A stretch of DNA of 64,000 nt from Streptomyces chattanoogensis (GCF_001294335.1 NZ_LGKG01000146.1:1-64000); one strand, 5' to 3'. Shown: positions 1 to 8,417, counted from the stretch's first letter. A program made the numbers and translations. Notes: generated by a model from the sequence alone, not told the origin.

Positions 1-239
1 TCACTCTGCCCCGCCGACTCATGACCCACATAGGTCCCCTCGGTGACGATCAGCCCCACACCCGCAGCCGCCCGACGCGCGTAATACGACCGCACATCCT
101 CACCAGGCACACCACCCGGCGAGAACATCCGCGTCATCGGCGCCATCACAATCCGGTTCGGGACGGTCAGGCCGTTCAACGCGACGGGCCGGGACAACAG
201 CTCGGCCGCACGGGAGGCGGGAGAAGTGGTGACGGTCAT
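1..239 (-). CDS. Old Yellow Enzyme family NADH:flavin oxidoreductase, N-terminal part (cut by window edge)
   Basis: Reading leftwards from an ATG at 239 gives about 79 residues with no stop before the edge. They include the family-typical stretches LNGLTVPNRIVMAPMTR, SYYARRAAAGVGLIVTEGT and a following VGHES. In Old Yellow Enzymes these form the first strands of the FMN-binding TIM barrel; the family reduces activated C=C bonds with NAD(P)H. A clear ribosome site, AAGGAG, sits 9 bases before the ATG. The leader contains four perfect 16-bp tandem repeats (253-316), listed separately. The catalytic Tyr and the His/Asn pair lie outside the window, so substrate class cannot be judged. Confidence 0.9.
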   Translation of the reverse strand, partial: MTVTTSPASRAAELLSRPVALNGLTVPNRIVMAPMTRMFSPGGVPGEDVRSYYARRAAAGVGLIVTEGTYVGHESAGQS

Positions 240-252
240 GAGGGATTCTCCT

Positions 253-316
253 TGTGGAAGCCGGTCAGTGTGGAAGCCGGTCAGTGTGGAAGCCGGTCAG
301 TGTGGAAGCCGGTCAG
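253..316. repeat. Four perfect 16-bp tandem repeats in the OYE leader
   Basis: The unit TGTGGAAGCCGGTCAG occurs four times without a mismatch, from 253 to 316. On the coding strand of the leftward OYE gene the array ends directly at its AAGGAG ribosome site. It is too short and regular for chance. It could be a multi-copy operator or a slippage-prone leader. Confidence 0.9.
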
Positions 317-384
317 TAGGTGCATCGGGGATGTGGTGATGGGGGTGCAGGTGGCGGCCGCCGGGCCGACGAGGTGCCTCTGGT

Positions 385-2454
385 TCAGGACACCGCTGCC
401 TGCTTCGCCTCGGGGTGCGCCAGCTCCAGGTCGAAGGCGTCCGTACCGCGGCCCTCGACGGCCAGCGCCGATGTCACGGGCGGGTAGCCGCTGGCGATGA
501 GCGAGTACTCACCCGCGGTCAGGTCGGTGAAGACATAGGTGCCGTCGTGGTCCGTGACGGTGGTGCGCACCACGTTCCCGGCGGCGTCCACCAGCGTCAG
601 CCGGGCATCGGACAGCGGATGGCCGCCCTCCCCGGCGCGTACGGTGCCCCGCACCTGCACGCCGGCCGCTCCTGCGGCGCGGGGCAGCCGGACGCCGTAC
701 GAGACCGGGGTGGCCGCCGCCATGACCGTGACGGCCTGCGGCTGACGGCCGTCGGCGGCCGCGATCAGGACGTACGGGCCGGGGGCCGGGGCGGCCAGCG
801 CGTACCGGCCGTCGGGACGGGAGAGCGTGCGGCCCACCTGTCGTCCGTCGGGCGAGACGAGGGTGAGGGTGGCGCCTCCCAGCACCTCGCCGTCGGCCTC
901 CCGCACCAGACCGTGGAAGCCGGCCCCGGACGGGAGTGCCTCGGCCGGGTCCGCAGGCTCCGGCTCCGCCTCCGACGCCGCTCCTGACTCCGCCACCGGT
1001 TCGCCGACAACCGTCTCCACGGCCGGAGTTGACGTGGCCCGCGAGCCCACGCCCCGCCCCGGAAGGAACGCGGCGATCAGCAGCGCCACCACGCATGCCG
1101 CGCACGCGATGATGAACGAGGTGCGGAATCCGTTCATGGACGGCAGCGGCACTCCGCCCAGCGGCTGGGTCATATGGGAGAGCACAACTCCCAGGACCGC
1201 GCTGGCGGTTGAGGTGCCGATGGACCGCATGAGCGTGTTGAGGCCGTTGGCGGCGGCCGTCTCCGAGGGCGGTACCGCGCCCATGATCAGGGCGGGCATG
1301 GCCGCGTAGGCCAGTGCGATGCCGCCGCCGATGAGGGCGGAGACGATCAGCGTCTGCCAGACCGCGTGCACCAGGCCGAGCGCCGACGCATAGCCGATGG
1401 CGATGACGACGCTGCCCAGCATCAGGGAGACCTTGGGTCCGCGAGCCGCCGAGATCCTGGCGGAGACCGGGCTCAGGAGGATCATCACCACGCCGCCGGG
1501 CACCACGCACAGCCCCGCGACCACCATGGACTGCCCCAGCCCGTATCCGGTGGCCTCCGGCAGCTGCAGGAGCTGCGGAAGCACCAGCGACATCGCGTAC
1601 ATCGCGAAGCCGATGGCGATCGCGGCCAGGTTGGTCAGCAGCACCTGGCGGCGCGCGGTGGTCCGCAGGTCCACCAGCGGCTGCTCCACGCGCAGCTCGA
1701 CGGCGCCCCAGGCGAGCAGGATCACCACCGAGGCCGCGAAGCATCCGAGCGTGGTGCCGCTCCCCCAGCCCCAGTCACCGCCCTTGGAGATCCCGAGCAG
1801 CAGACAGACCAGGCCCGCGGAGAGCCCGACCGCCCCGATCACGTCAAAGCGCCCCGGGGTGCGGACCGGCGACTCCGGTACGAACAGCGCGATGAGCAGC
1901 AGCGCGACCGCGGCCAGCCCGGCCGACCCCATGAACAGCACGTGCCAGTCGGCGTGCTCGGCCACGAAGGCGGCGGCCGGCATGCCGAGCGCGCTGCCGA
2001 CGCCCAGCGAGGAGCTCATCAGCGCCATGGCCGAGCCCATCCGTTCGGCGGGCACCTCGTCGCGCATGATGCTGATGCCGAGCGGGATCACCCCCATCGC
2101 CCCGCCCTGCAGGGTGCGGCCGACCACCATCGGCACCAGATCCGAGGTGAACGCGCAGATCAGCGAGCCGGCTATGAGCAGACCGAGGCTGGCGAACAGG
2201 ATCCGCCGCTTGCCGAACATGTCGCCGAGCCGCCCCATGACGGGGGTGGCGACCGCTCCGGCGAGCAGGGTGGCGGTGATCACCCAGGACGCGTTGGAGG
2301 TCGTGGTGTGCAGCAGCCGTGGCAGCTCGACGACGAGCGGCACCACAAGGGTCTGCATCACGGCGACGACGATGCCCGCGAACGCGAGCACCGCGACGAC
2401 CGGGCCTCCGGTGCGCGAGCGCGCGGGGGTGGCTCGGTGATGGGGGGATGACAC
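385..2454 (-). CDS. MFS drug exporter (DHA2/EmrB-QacA type) with two C-terminal carboxypeptidase-regulatory-like domains
   Basis: This 689-residue protein starts with GTG. Residues about 20-470 form a 14-helix proton-driven exporter, with the MFS loop motif GRLGDMFGKRR after helix 2 and the motif WHVLFM region after helix 5. Unlike usual exporters of about 480 residues, a further 180 residues follow. They hold two beta-sandwich repeats of the carboxypeptidase regulatory-like type, at about 515-585 (FHGLVREADGEVLGGA, RPDGRYALAA) and 598-675 (VRGTVRAGEGGHPL, DHDGTYVFTDL). The gene is divergent from a MarR regulator, and three palindromic operators lie between them, so export is probably induced by the substrate. 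Function of the extra domains is unknown; with 14 helices the C-terminus is predicted to be cytoplasmic. Confidence 0.93.
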   Translation of the reverse strand: MSSPHHRATPARSRTGGPVVAVLAFAGIVVAVMQTLVVPLVVELPRLLHTTTSNASWVITATLLAGAVATPVMGRLGDMFGKRRILFASLGLLIAGSLICAFTSDLVPMVVGRTLQGGAMGVIPLGISIMRDEVPAERMGSAMALMSSSLGVGSALGMPAAAFVAEHADWHVLFMGSAGLAAVALLLIALFVPESPVRTPGRFDVIGAVGLSAGLVCLLLGISKGGDWGWGSGTTLGCFAASVVILLAWGAVELRVEQPLVDLRTTARRQVLLTNLAAIAIGFAMYAMSLVLPQLLQLPEATGYGLGQSMVVAGLCVVPGGVVMILLSPVSARISAARGPKVSLMLGSVVIAIGYASALGLVHAVWQTLIVSALIGGGIALAYAAMPALIMGAVPPSETAAANGLNTLMRSIGTSTASAVLGVVLSHMTQPLGGVPLPSMNGFRTSFIIACAACVVALLIAAFLPGRGVGSRATSTPAVETVVGEPVAESGAASEAEPEPADPAEALPSGAGFHGLVREADGEVLGGATLTLVSPDGRQVGRTLSRPDGRYALAAPAPGPYVLIAAADGRQPQAVTVMAAATPVSYGVRLPRAAGAAGVQVRGTVRAGEGGHPLSDARLTLVDAAGNVVRTTVTDHDGTYVFTDLTAGEYSLIASGYPPVTSALAVEGRGTDAFDLELAHPEAKQAAVS

Positions 2455-2530
2455 GCCTACCGCCTAGAGGTTCAGGCTCGGGCTCGCTTCAGGCCCGGGG
2501 CCGCGGGGTACGGCCTGGGGCCGACAGAGA

Positions 2531-2591
2531 TATGCACGATACATATGATGTGCACGATGCACACCGTACACCATGATGTGTATCATGCACA
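2531..2591. promoter_or_regulatory. Three related 15-bp palindromic operators for the MarR regulator
   Basis: TATGCACGATACATA (2531-2545), TGTGCACGATGCACA (2549-2563) and TGTGTATCATGCACA (2577-2591) are three versions of one palindrome of the form TGTGCA-NNN-TGCACA. They lie between the divergent MFS and MarR genes. The patch is AT-rich compared with its surroundings and should contain both promoters. Autoregulation plus control of the exporter by the MarR protein is the natural reading. Confidence 0.8.
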
Positions 2592-2678
2592 TTGCTTGGC
2601 GGAGCAGGAAGCCTGCACTGTCCCGGGATCCGGAAGGGCTCCGAGAGGGTGCAGTGCCGGGAAGGAGCGGGAGACGCG

Positions 2679-3140
2679 GTGCTGGAGAGACTGGAGCGGG
2701 AGCTGATGCTGCTCTCGCGGCACCAGGTGATGACCCACCGGGAACGGGACCCCCAGCGCCTGGAACGTTCGGCTTATCTGCTGCTCAGCCGGATCGACAC
2801 CCAGGGCCCCATGTCCATCGGGCAGCTGGCGGAGGCATTCGGGCTCGACACCTCGACCGTGAACCGGCAGACGGCGGCGCTGCTGCGCTGCGGTCTGGCC
2901 GAACGCGTCGCGGACCCGGAAGGCGGTATGGCCCGCAAGCTGCGGATCACCGAGGAAGGCGGGCGCAGGCTCGCCGCCCACCGCGACGTCAACCGATCCT
3001 GCCTGGCTCAGGTGGTCGCTCACTGGTCGGCGGACGAGGTGCGGGAGCTGGAGGACATTCTGGTCCGGCTCAACCGCAGCGCCGAGGCGCTCGAGGGACG
3101 GCACTGGCCGCGCGCGGAGGACGACACCGGCCGGCGGTGA
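2679..3140 (+). CDS. MarR-family transcriptional regulator
   Basis: The 153-residue protein has the MarR winged helix. The recognition helix region is TSTVNRQTAALLRCGLAER at about residues 61-79, and the wing carries RKLRITEEGGRRL. The frame is open further up to a TTG at 2592, but that would place the start on an operator. The GTG at 2679 has GGAAGGAG in front and gives a normal MarR length. The ligand cannot be told from sequence; the divergent exporter suggests a toxic small molecule or self-made metabolite. Confidence 0.9.
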   Translation: MLERLERELMLLSRHQVMTHRERDPQRLERSAYLLLSRIDTQGPMSIGQLAEAFGLDTSTVNRQTAALLRCGLAERVADPEGGMARKLRITEEGGRRLAAHRDVNRSCLAQVVAHWSADEVRELEDILVRLNRSAEALEGRHWPRAEDDTGRR

Positions 3141-3198
3141 CGCTCTCGGACGAGATGCGCGGGGCCCCTGCCCAAACCGCACCGTCGATGGCGCTTGC

Positions 3199-3747
3199 CT
3201 AACTTCCACCCCCGCGTCGAAGCTGCGCCGCAAGGTGATGCTGCAGCGGCTGACCGACCGCCGCGAGGTCGTGGACGAAGTCGAGGGTGCCGTCGTCGGT
3301 CAGGGTGTAGCGGCGGCGGGTGGCGCTGACCTCCTTGGCGGTGGGGGTGAGAGCCACCTGATGGGTGGTGAGGTCGACCGTGCCGTCCACCGCCCGGCCG
3401 ACCGAGATCTCCGCGATACCGGTGGGCTGGGTGATCAATGCCTCCACGCGCCCCTCGGGCTGCAGCCGCCACCAGCCGCTCTCCCGCGCCGCCGGCCGCA
3501 GCGGGGTACCGTCCGCGTCGATCAGCCAGGCACGCGCCTCGTAACGGAGGAAGGGGCGCCCGTCGTGGCTGAAGGCGACCTCCTGCGCATACGCGAACTC
3601 CTCGGTGAGCGTCGGATACCTGCCGCGGCCCCGGCCGACCCAGGTCCCCAGGAACCCGAGCAACGGTGCGAGCAGTGCATGCGGCGCAGGCGCTTCGTCC
3701 GGTCCAAGGGCATCGGGATACGGGGGCTGCTGGGCGGGGTCGATCAC
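3199..3747 (-). CDS. Nitrobindin-like heme protein (FABP/DUF1794 family)
   Basis: This 182-residue protein has the hallmark first strand [13 protein letters not shown] (about residues 34-46) and a C-terminal LQHHLAAQL (about 167-175). In characterised nitrobindins the conserved C-terminal His ligates heme b in a ten-stranded beta-barrel that binds NO and isomerises peroxynitrite to nitrate. Both elements are present. It starts at GTG with CAGGAG a few bases upstream. The gene lies downstream of, and convergent with, the MarR gene, with no evident functional tie. Confidence 0.9.
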   Translation of the reverse strand: MIDPAQQPPYPDALGPDEAPAPHALLAPLLGFLGTWVGRGRGRYPTLTEEFAYAQEVAFSHDGRPFLRYEARAWLIDADGTPLRPAARESGWWRLQPEGRVEALITQPTGIAEISVGRAVDGTVDLTTHQVALTPTAKEVSATRRRYTLTDDGTLDFVHDLAAVGQPLQHHLAAQLRRGGGS

Positions 3748-3859
3748 GGTGTGCTCCTGGGTCGAGGCCGGTTCCGGGTGGCAGCCTAGGCCGTGCCCGC
3801 GCCTCAGTCGTCTTGCCCGCGCCCAAGGCCCCGTTCAGCCGGACGACCCGACGGACCGA

Positions 3860-4558
3860 TCACCCGAGAACGAACGGGAGTTTCGCGGCCAGCTCGCCCA
3901 GTTCGGCCTTCTCCGCGTCGGTCGGGGCGCGCCGTCCGGTGCCGACCAGCAGCGCGTCCTTGTCGGAGAAGGACGCGGGGAACGCGGTCCCGGCGATCTT
4001 CTCCAGCATCTCGCGGGTCCGGGCGAGCCCCTCTGCGGGCGGTGACGCCGCGTCAGGGAGGTGTGCGATCAGGTCGAGGTGGTGCAGCGTCCACTCCAGG
4101 ACGTACGCGGAAAGGTAGTCGCCCGCGGTGAGGACCTCGCCCTGGGTGCCGACCCGGAGGGCCGGGTCGGCGAGTTCGGCGGCGCGGCCGGCGGCGGAGC
4201 CGACGTCGTCGAGGTGGAACGTGAGCAGCCGGGGCTCCTCGTATGCGGCGGCCAGCCGCACGGTCAGCGCGTCGAGGGGGTCGTCGCCGGTCGGCGGCGT
4301 TTCGGCGACATGCCAGTAGGTCACCGCGTCGCGGGTCGGTTCCGTCTCGGCGGGGGTCACGAGGGTGATCAGGACGTCCTGGGCGTCGATGACCAGATGG
4401 CACACCAGGTCCCGCACGAGCCAGCCGGCGCAGCCGGACGGCCGTGCAAAGTCCTCGTCGGAGAGTTCGGCGACCGCCGTACGCAACGCAGTCCAAGAGC
4501 GCGAGAAGAGGTCCACACCGGCAAGGTAGTGCGGTGCCGCAATGGCGAACAAGCGCAT
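3860..4558 (-). CDS. Maleylpyruvate isomerase N-terminal / DinB-like protein
   Basis: The 232-residue protein is a four-helix-bundle member of the mycothiol-dependent maleylpyruvate isomerase (DinB-like) superfamily. It shows CAGWLVRDLVCHLVIDAQD at about 43-61 and LEWTLHHLDLIAHLP at about 154-168. The His residues in those two stretches fit the metal triad of the family. In actinobacteria these proteins use mycothiol or have unassigned roles. No ring-cleavage genes are near, so the true substrate is unknown. Confidence 0.8.
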   Translation of the reverse strand: MRLFAIAAPHYLAGVDLFSRSWTALRTAVAELSDEDFARPSGCAGWLVRDLVCHLVIDAQDVLITLVTPAETEPTRDAVTYWHVAETPPTGDDPLDALTVRLAAAYEEPRLLTFHLDDVGSAAGRAAELADPALRVGTQGEVLTAGDYLSAYVLEWTLHHLDLIAHLPDAASPPAEGLARTREMLEKIAGTAFPASFSDKDALLVGTGRRAPTDAEKAELGELAAKLPFVLG

Positions 4559-4624
4559 TTGGACGGGGGCTCAGCCAGGGGATTTCCACCGGCCGGTGAA
4601 CAGCAGTCGGCCCGGGCGTGCTCC

Positions 4625-5728
4625 TCAGCTCGCGGTGGCCTGGCGCCAGGGCCGGACGAAGGCGTGCAGGGCCCGCTGCGCGGCCGGGGCGACCACCTGG
4701 TCGTTGGCCGGGGTCCCGGCGGGGTGGAGCAGATGGTCGAGTCCGGGCAGGACCCGTAGCCCGGGGCCCGTGGTCCGGGCGGCAGCGAGGGCCGTCAGCA
4801 GCGGCGGCGTGGTCCGGCAGGGCACATTGGTGTCGGCTGTACCGCAGGTGACGAGCGTACGCGTGCCGTGCGCGACGCCCCGGGCGACGGACGGCGGGTA
4901 CAGGGCGTCGTCGCTGCGCACGAAGCGCGCGTTGACCGGGCCGAACATGCCCTGGAGGAGGGCGGAGACGGAGGGCAGCAGCCCCGAGGTGTCCACCGGG
5001 CGCCTGGCGCGGAAGTCCGCGATGGCCTTGGCCACACCGTCCTTGTTCCGCCGGGCTTGCTGCGCGGTGAGCTGCCCTGCCGCAACCGCCTGGTCGAGTT
5101 GGGCCGCCAGCTGGTGGTCGAGCATGTCCAGCAGCCGCATGTCCTGCGGGGCGATGAGGGCAAGCCCGGCGGGCTTCGCCGTTACGGCGCGGTCGACGAG
5201 CAGGGCTTGGAGGCCGCCCTCGCTGTGTCCGACCACGAGCAGCGCCTGGGGATCGGCTTCCGGCTGGGCGCGCAGAGTGCGGTATGCGGCAGCGGCCTGG
5301 CGGGTGTAGGCGGCCATGTCGGGAGCGCTGTGCCGGCCACCCAGGCCCGTCCGCCCGGTGCCGTACTTGTCGAACCGCAGGCTCATGACGCCGTCCTCGC
5401 CGAGGACGTCCGAGATGAGGGCCAGGGTGCGCGGGGTGAGGCCGGGCGGCTCGTCGCCGTTGCGGTCGGTCGGGCCGCTGCCGGGCAGCAGCAGGGCCGC
5501 GGCCAGTCCCCGGCCCGCACGGTGGGCGGGTATGTGCACCGTGCCGTATGCGGTGGTGCCGTCCGCGGTGAAGCGGACCTCACGGTCCACGGCGGGTACG
5601 AGGACGGCCCGGTGAGCCGCGGACGTGGACGCTCCGGCCGTGCCCAACACCGGACCGGTCGTGGCGATGGCGGCCGTCGCCACGAGCACGGCGAGCATTC
5701 TGCTGCGCCGGTGAGTGCGTGAACGCAT
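4625..5728 (-). CDS. Secreted alpha/beta hydrolase
   Basis: The 367-residue protein starts at the ATG at 5728, with GGAG about 5 bases upstream. An Arg-rich Sec signal peptide covers residues 1 to about 34, with a likely cut after GTAGA. The hydrolase core has the oxyanion stretch LLPGSGPTDRNGD, the nucleophile elbow GHSEGG, an acid Asp in CGTADTNVP and His in LPGLDHLLHP. The fold resembles the S9/BAAT-type bacterial esterases. It is the third gene of a leftward group with a GntR regulator and a DUF1648 membrane protein, 70 bases after the latter. An open frame continues upstream to 6160 but lacks start signals and overlaps the membrane protein. Confidence 0.88.
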   Translation of the reverse strand: MRSRTHRRSRMLAVLVATAAIATTGPVLGTAGASTSAAHRAVLVPAVDREVRFTADGTTAYGTVHIPAHRAGRGLAAALLLPGSGPTDRNGDEPPGLTPRTLALISDVLGEDGVMSLRFDKYGTGRTGLGGRHSAPDMAAYTRQAAAAYRTLRAQPEADPQALLVVGHSEGGLQALLVDRAVTAKPAGLALIAPQDMRLLDMLDHQLAAQLDQAVAAGQLTAQQARRNKDGVAKAIADFRARRPVDTSGLLPSVSALLQGMFGPVNARFVRSDDALYPPSVARGVAHGTRTLVTCGTADTNVPCRTTPPLLTALAAARTTGPGLRVLPGLDHLLHPAGTPANDQVVAPAAQRALHAFVRPWRQATAS

Positions 5729-5798
5729 GGGATCTCCAGATGAGTTGAGGGGGCAAGCCGACTGGTGGTCGGACGTCGGCGGATGATTCGTCGTGCCG

Positions 5799-6899
5799 TC
5801 AGTGGACGACGACCGGTACGACAAGCGCGGCGGCCAGGATGACCACGAGCAGCAGCACGCCTCGAGGGTTGCCGAAGTTGATGGTCCAGCCGATGCCGAA
5901 GCGCTTCTGCACGAGCACCGCGGGATCGGCCCGGTTGATGTAGATCGAGCCGAGCAGACGCCAGTGCCGGTCGTCGTCGCGCCGTACGACGCCGGTTTTC
6001 GTCTCCGGTGCCGCGCCCTCCTGCGCAGGCAGTCGACTGCCGCCCTGCCCGGTACGGACCGCGATGCCGATGACCACGGCCAGTCCGGCCGCTGTGGGCA
6101 GCAGGAGCAGGAGCGGTGACACCCGCTGGTCCCCGTGCCAGGTCGCCCAGGCCCCGCCAAGCATCGTCAGGTTGACGAACGCTGCCAGCAGGAGAAGAGA
6201 GAGGGCCGTACGAACCGCGAAGCGGCGGTGCCTGCGGGCGGAGTCGGTCGGCCGTTCCGGGTCGAGATCCGCCCGCGCCCGGAAGGACAGCCAGGTCAGC
6301 ACGAGGATCAGCGCGGTGGAGCCGGCCTGTTCGAACACCGGGAAGAATGCGGTGGCGATCGACTTGGCAGCGAAGTGGTCGGCGCCACCGGAGCCGTTGA
6401 AGTGCAGGGGAATGCGGTCCGGCAGCGACGGATAGCGCAGGATGCCCAGGGTTGCCGTACCCGCGAAGACCAGCAGTGCGGGGACGGCCCACAGCCAGGG
6501 AAAGCGCTCCGGGGCGGTCCGCAGCGACGTGTCCGCCACCACACCCTGCCGCAGCCCGCGGTACCAGTCCTCTCGCTGCTTGACCGCCATGATCGCCGCC
6601 CGGGCCCTGCTGTACGCCATCAGGCCCGCGGCAGCGGTCAGCAAGGGAACACTGCCTGGCAGGCGGACATGAGCCACGGCTGCGAGCAGGACATCGGCCG
6701 CGATCAACAGGGCGCCGGACATGGCGACTTGCCAGCGGTAGCGCCTGCGCCGCACGGCGATCACCGGGGCGTCCGCCCGTGCGACAGGGGTCCGTACCCC
6801 GAAGGGCAGGGAAGGGCCGGTCAGCGAAGGCATCAGCCAGGCCACCGCCACAAGCGCTGTGGACAGGACCACGTCGACCAGTATTTCTGCGTTGTTCAT
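5799..6899 (-). CDS. DUF1648 / DUF5808 membrane protein
   Basis: This 366-residue integral membrane protein begins at an ATG that overlaps the stop of the upstream GntR gene (ATGA), so the two are coupled. About eight to ten hydrophobic helices are visible. The DUF1648 signature LPDRIPLHFNGSGGAD sits near the middle. The C-terminal DUF5808 signature is DDDRHWRLLGSIYINRADP with RFGIGWTINF. Proteins of this type, paired with YtrA-like GntR regulators in Gram-positive bacteria, are thought to belong to cell-envelope stress or sporulation-linked functions, but the biochemical role is unknown. Confidence 0.88.
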   Translation of the reverse strand: MNNAEILVDVVLSTALVAVAWLMPSLTGPSLPFGVRTPVARADAPVIAVRRRRYRWQVAMSGALLIAADVLLAAVAHVRLPGSVPLLTAAAGLMAYSRARAAIMAVKQREDWYRGLRQGVVADTSLRTAPERFPWLWAVPALLVFAGTATLGILRYPSLPDRIPLHFNGSGGADHFAAKSIATAFFPVFEQAGSTALILVLTWLSFRARADLDPERPTDSARRHRRFAVRTALSLLLLAAFVNLTMLGGAWATWHGDQRVSPLLLLLPTAAGLAVVIGIAVRTGQGGSRLPAQEGAAPETKTGVVRRDDDRHWRLLGSIYINRADPAVLVQKRFGIGWTINFGNPRGVLLLVVILAAALVVPVVVH

Positions 6900-7354
6900 C
6901 GCGTCGAATCCCCTTGCTCTGCGCCGAGTTCCGCGCGTTTTCGTGAAGCGGGCGCGGGTGAATCGGACGCGGGTGACGTGAACGAGGTGAGGACGGAGCG
7001 ACAGCTGTCCAGTACCGCCGGGTCGCCGGCCCCGTGCGCGACCGCTTCGGCGAGCAGGGTCCGCAGCCGGGTCTCCCACTCGGCGGTGAAGCCCGGTTCG
7101 GGCGGACCGCTGCGGGCATCGCGCTGCACCAGGGCGCCGCTCTTGCGGTTGATCCGCAGCATGCCTTCCCGCCGCAGCAGGTCGTACGCCTTGTTCACGG
7201 TGTGGAAGTTGATGCCCAGATCGACGGCGAGCTGCCGGGTCGAGGGCAGCGAACTGCCCTCGACGAGGTGACCGGAGGCGATGGCCTCGACGATCCGGTC
7301 CCGGATCTGCTGGTAGATGGGTGCGTCGCTGTCCAGGTCGAGGCTGAGGATCAT
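6896..7354 (-). CDS. GntR-family regulator, YtrA subfamily
   Basis: The 152-residue protein has an N-terminal winged helix: PIYQQIRDRIVEAIASGHL, LPSTRQLAVDLGINFHTVNK and LRREGMLRINR. It is followed by only a short effector/dimerisation tail of about 80 residues, as in the YtrA subfamily. The ATG at 7354 is chosen over one 15 bases upstream because GGGAG lies 6 bases before it and the family start MILSLDLDSDAP fits. The promoter carries a 19-bp perfect inverted repeat (7363-7413), a likely autoregulatory operator. It is the first gene of the operon with the DUF1648 protein and the secreted hydrolase. Confidence 0.92.
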   Translation of the reverse strand: MILSLDLDSDAPIYQQIRDRIVEAIASGHLVEGSSLPSTRQLAVDLGINFHTVNKAYDLLRREGMLRINRKSGALVQRDARSGPPEPGFTAEWETRLRTLLAEAVAHGAGDPAVLDSCRSVLTSFTSPASDSPAPASRKRAELGAEQGDSTR

Positions 7355-7362
7355 GTTCCGCT

Positions 7363-7413
7363 CCCGCACTGTCGCTCTGTTATAGCCTTTATAGAACAGA
7401 GCGACAGTGCGGG
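7363..7413. promoter_or_regulatory. 19-bp perfect inverted repeat over the GntR promoter
   Basis: Arms CCCGCACTGTCGCTCTGTT (7363-7381) and its exact complement (7395-7413) flank a 13-base AT-rich core holding two TATAG words. The arm nearer the gene ends 9 bases before the GntR start codon. Symmetry, length and place fit a GntR operator covering the promoter, with the core supplying a -10 element on the leftward strand. Confidence 0.85.
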
Positions 7414-7536
7414 GCTATGGGGACGGCGTCAAGAACCTGACAAGAAGCCGACAGTCGATTCGATGACGTGACGCGACACGTGACATGACGTGACGTCAGA
7501 AACTTGTCAGTGCACTGCAGTTCGTCAGCGCACTCG

Positions 7537-8238
7537 TCAGCGCTTCACGACGAACGCCCGGCCCTGCTTCGAGTCCGACGAGCAGGAGTTCTTCTCCTCG
7601 TCGGTCATCTTGCGGGTCTTGACGATCACGGCATTGCTCTGTCCGTCCGTGCCGTTGGGCGCGGGACCGGTGACCGTGTCCGGCACGTACCAGTAGTAGT
7701 GCCCCCACTTCGGGCTGTCGTAGTGGGTCTGCCAGGTGCCCGAGACGGTCTGCATCACCTGAGCACGGGAGATCCAGCCCACCTCACCGGGCTTCACCGT
7801 CATGTTCATGGAGCTGTTCTCGGTGTGCGAGCTCGACCAGGTGTGGCTGTACGTCGCGGTGACACTCAGGTCGATGAGTTCGGCGATCTTTCCGCCGACG
7901 GTGACGGAGACGCCCACGGAGTCCGTGGAACCCACCGTGTCCGCCCAGCCCATCGACTGCGTGGCATCCGAAGTGCTGCAGTTGTAGAGGGAGTTGGACA
8001 CCTGGCGGAAGTCGCCGAGGTACGCCGTGCCGAGCTTCGGCTCGTTGAAGCTGCACTTGCCCTCGCCGGAAGTGCAGTCGGCTATCAGCTGCTCGCGGGT
8101 GGGCTGGTCGTCCGCGGCGGCCGGTGAGGCCATCGCCGCGACCAGGCCCAGCGCCGCCGCAGACAGCGCCATCAGCCGGCTTCCGCCGCGGATCGCCCTG
8201 CCTGCTCTGCTCGTTGTGCGTGTCGTGCTGTTCGTCAT
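7537..8238 (-). CDS. Secreted protein with aerolysin-like Ser/Thr-rich beta-strand pattern (function uncertain)
   Basis: The 233-residue protein has a Sec/Tat-type signal peptide with an Arg-rich start and a cut near SPAAADD (about residue 42), giving a mature protein of about 190 residues. The mature part has four Cys and long alternating polar/apolar strands: VGVSVTVGGKIAELIDLSVTATYSHTW, then a Ser/Thr/Asn-rich turn, then a strand ending in WISRAQVMQTVSGTW. This two-strand arrangement around a Ser/Thr-rich hairpin recalls the transmembrane hairpin of aerolysin/ETX-MTX2 beta-pore-forming proteins. I see no definite family signature, so that is inference only. An AT-rich palindrome lies about 95 bases upstream. 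Confidence 0.75.
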   Translation of the reverse strand: MTNSTTRTTSRAGRAIRGGSRLMALSAAALGLVAAMASPAAADDQPTREQLIADCTSGEGKCSFNEPKLGTAYLGDFRQVSNSLYNCSTSDATQSMGWADTVGSTDSVGVSVTVGGKIAELIDLSVTATYSHTWSSSHTENSSMNMTVKPGEVGWISRAQVMQTVSGTWQTHYDSPKWGHYYWYVPDTVTGPAPNGTDGQSNAVIVKTRKMTDEEKNSCSSDSKQGRAFVVKR

Positions 8239-8331
8239 TGTGCTGCTGCCTCTCGCCCAGCTTCGTGGAAGCGACGAGTCCGGTGGGGGGTGGTCGTCGC
8301 TGTTGCGTCTGAGACTGGAGTGAAATTTGAT

Positions 8332-8366
8332 TCAACTACACCAAGAATTAGTAAAGTTGTAGTTGA
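8332..8366. promoter_or_regulatory. AT-rich inverted repeat between methyltransferase and secreted-protein genes
   Basis: TCAACTACA (8332-8340) and TGTAGTTGA (8358-8366) are perfect 9-base arms around 17 bases of AT-rich sequence. It is one of the lowest-GC patches of the window. It may be an operator/promoter for the secreted protein (start 8238) or a terminator for the methyltransferase (stop 8418). No T-run decides it. Confidence 0.6.
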
Positions 8367-8417
8367 TGACGAAACAGACCCTTTATAGCCATCGAAACGG
8401 AGGCAGCGTCAGGTCCG

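Noticed and set aside
7440..7536. TGACGTGACG-type short repeats between GntR promoter and secreted protein gene
   Set aside because: Irregular copies with no fixed spacing; probably low-complexity DNA, not an operator set.
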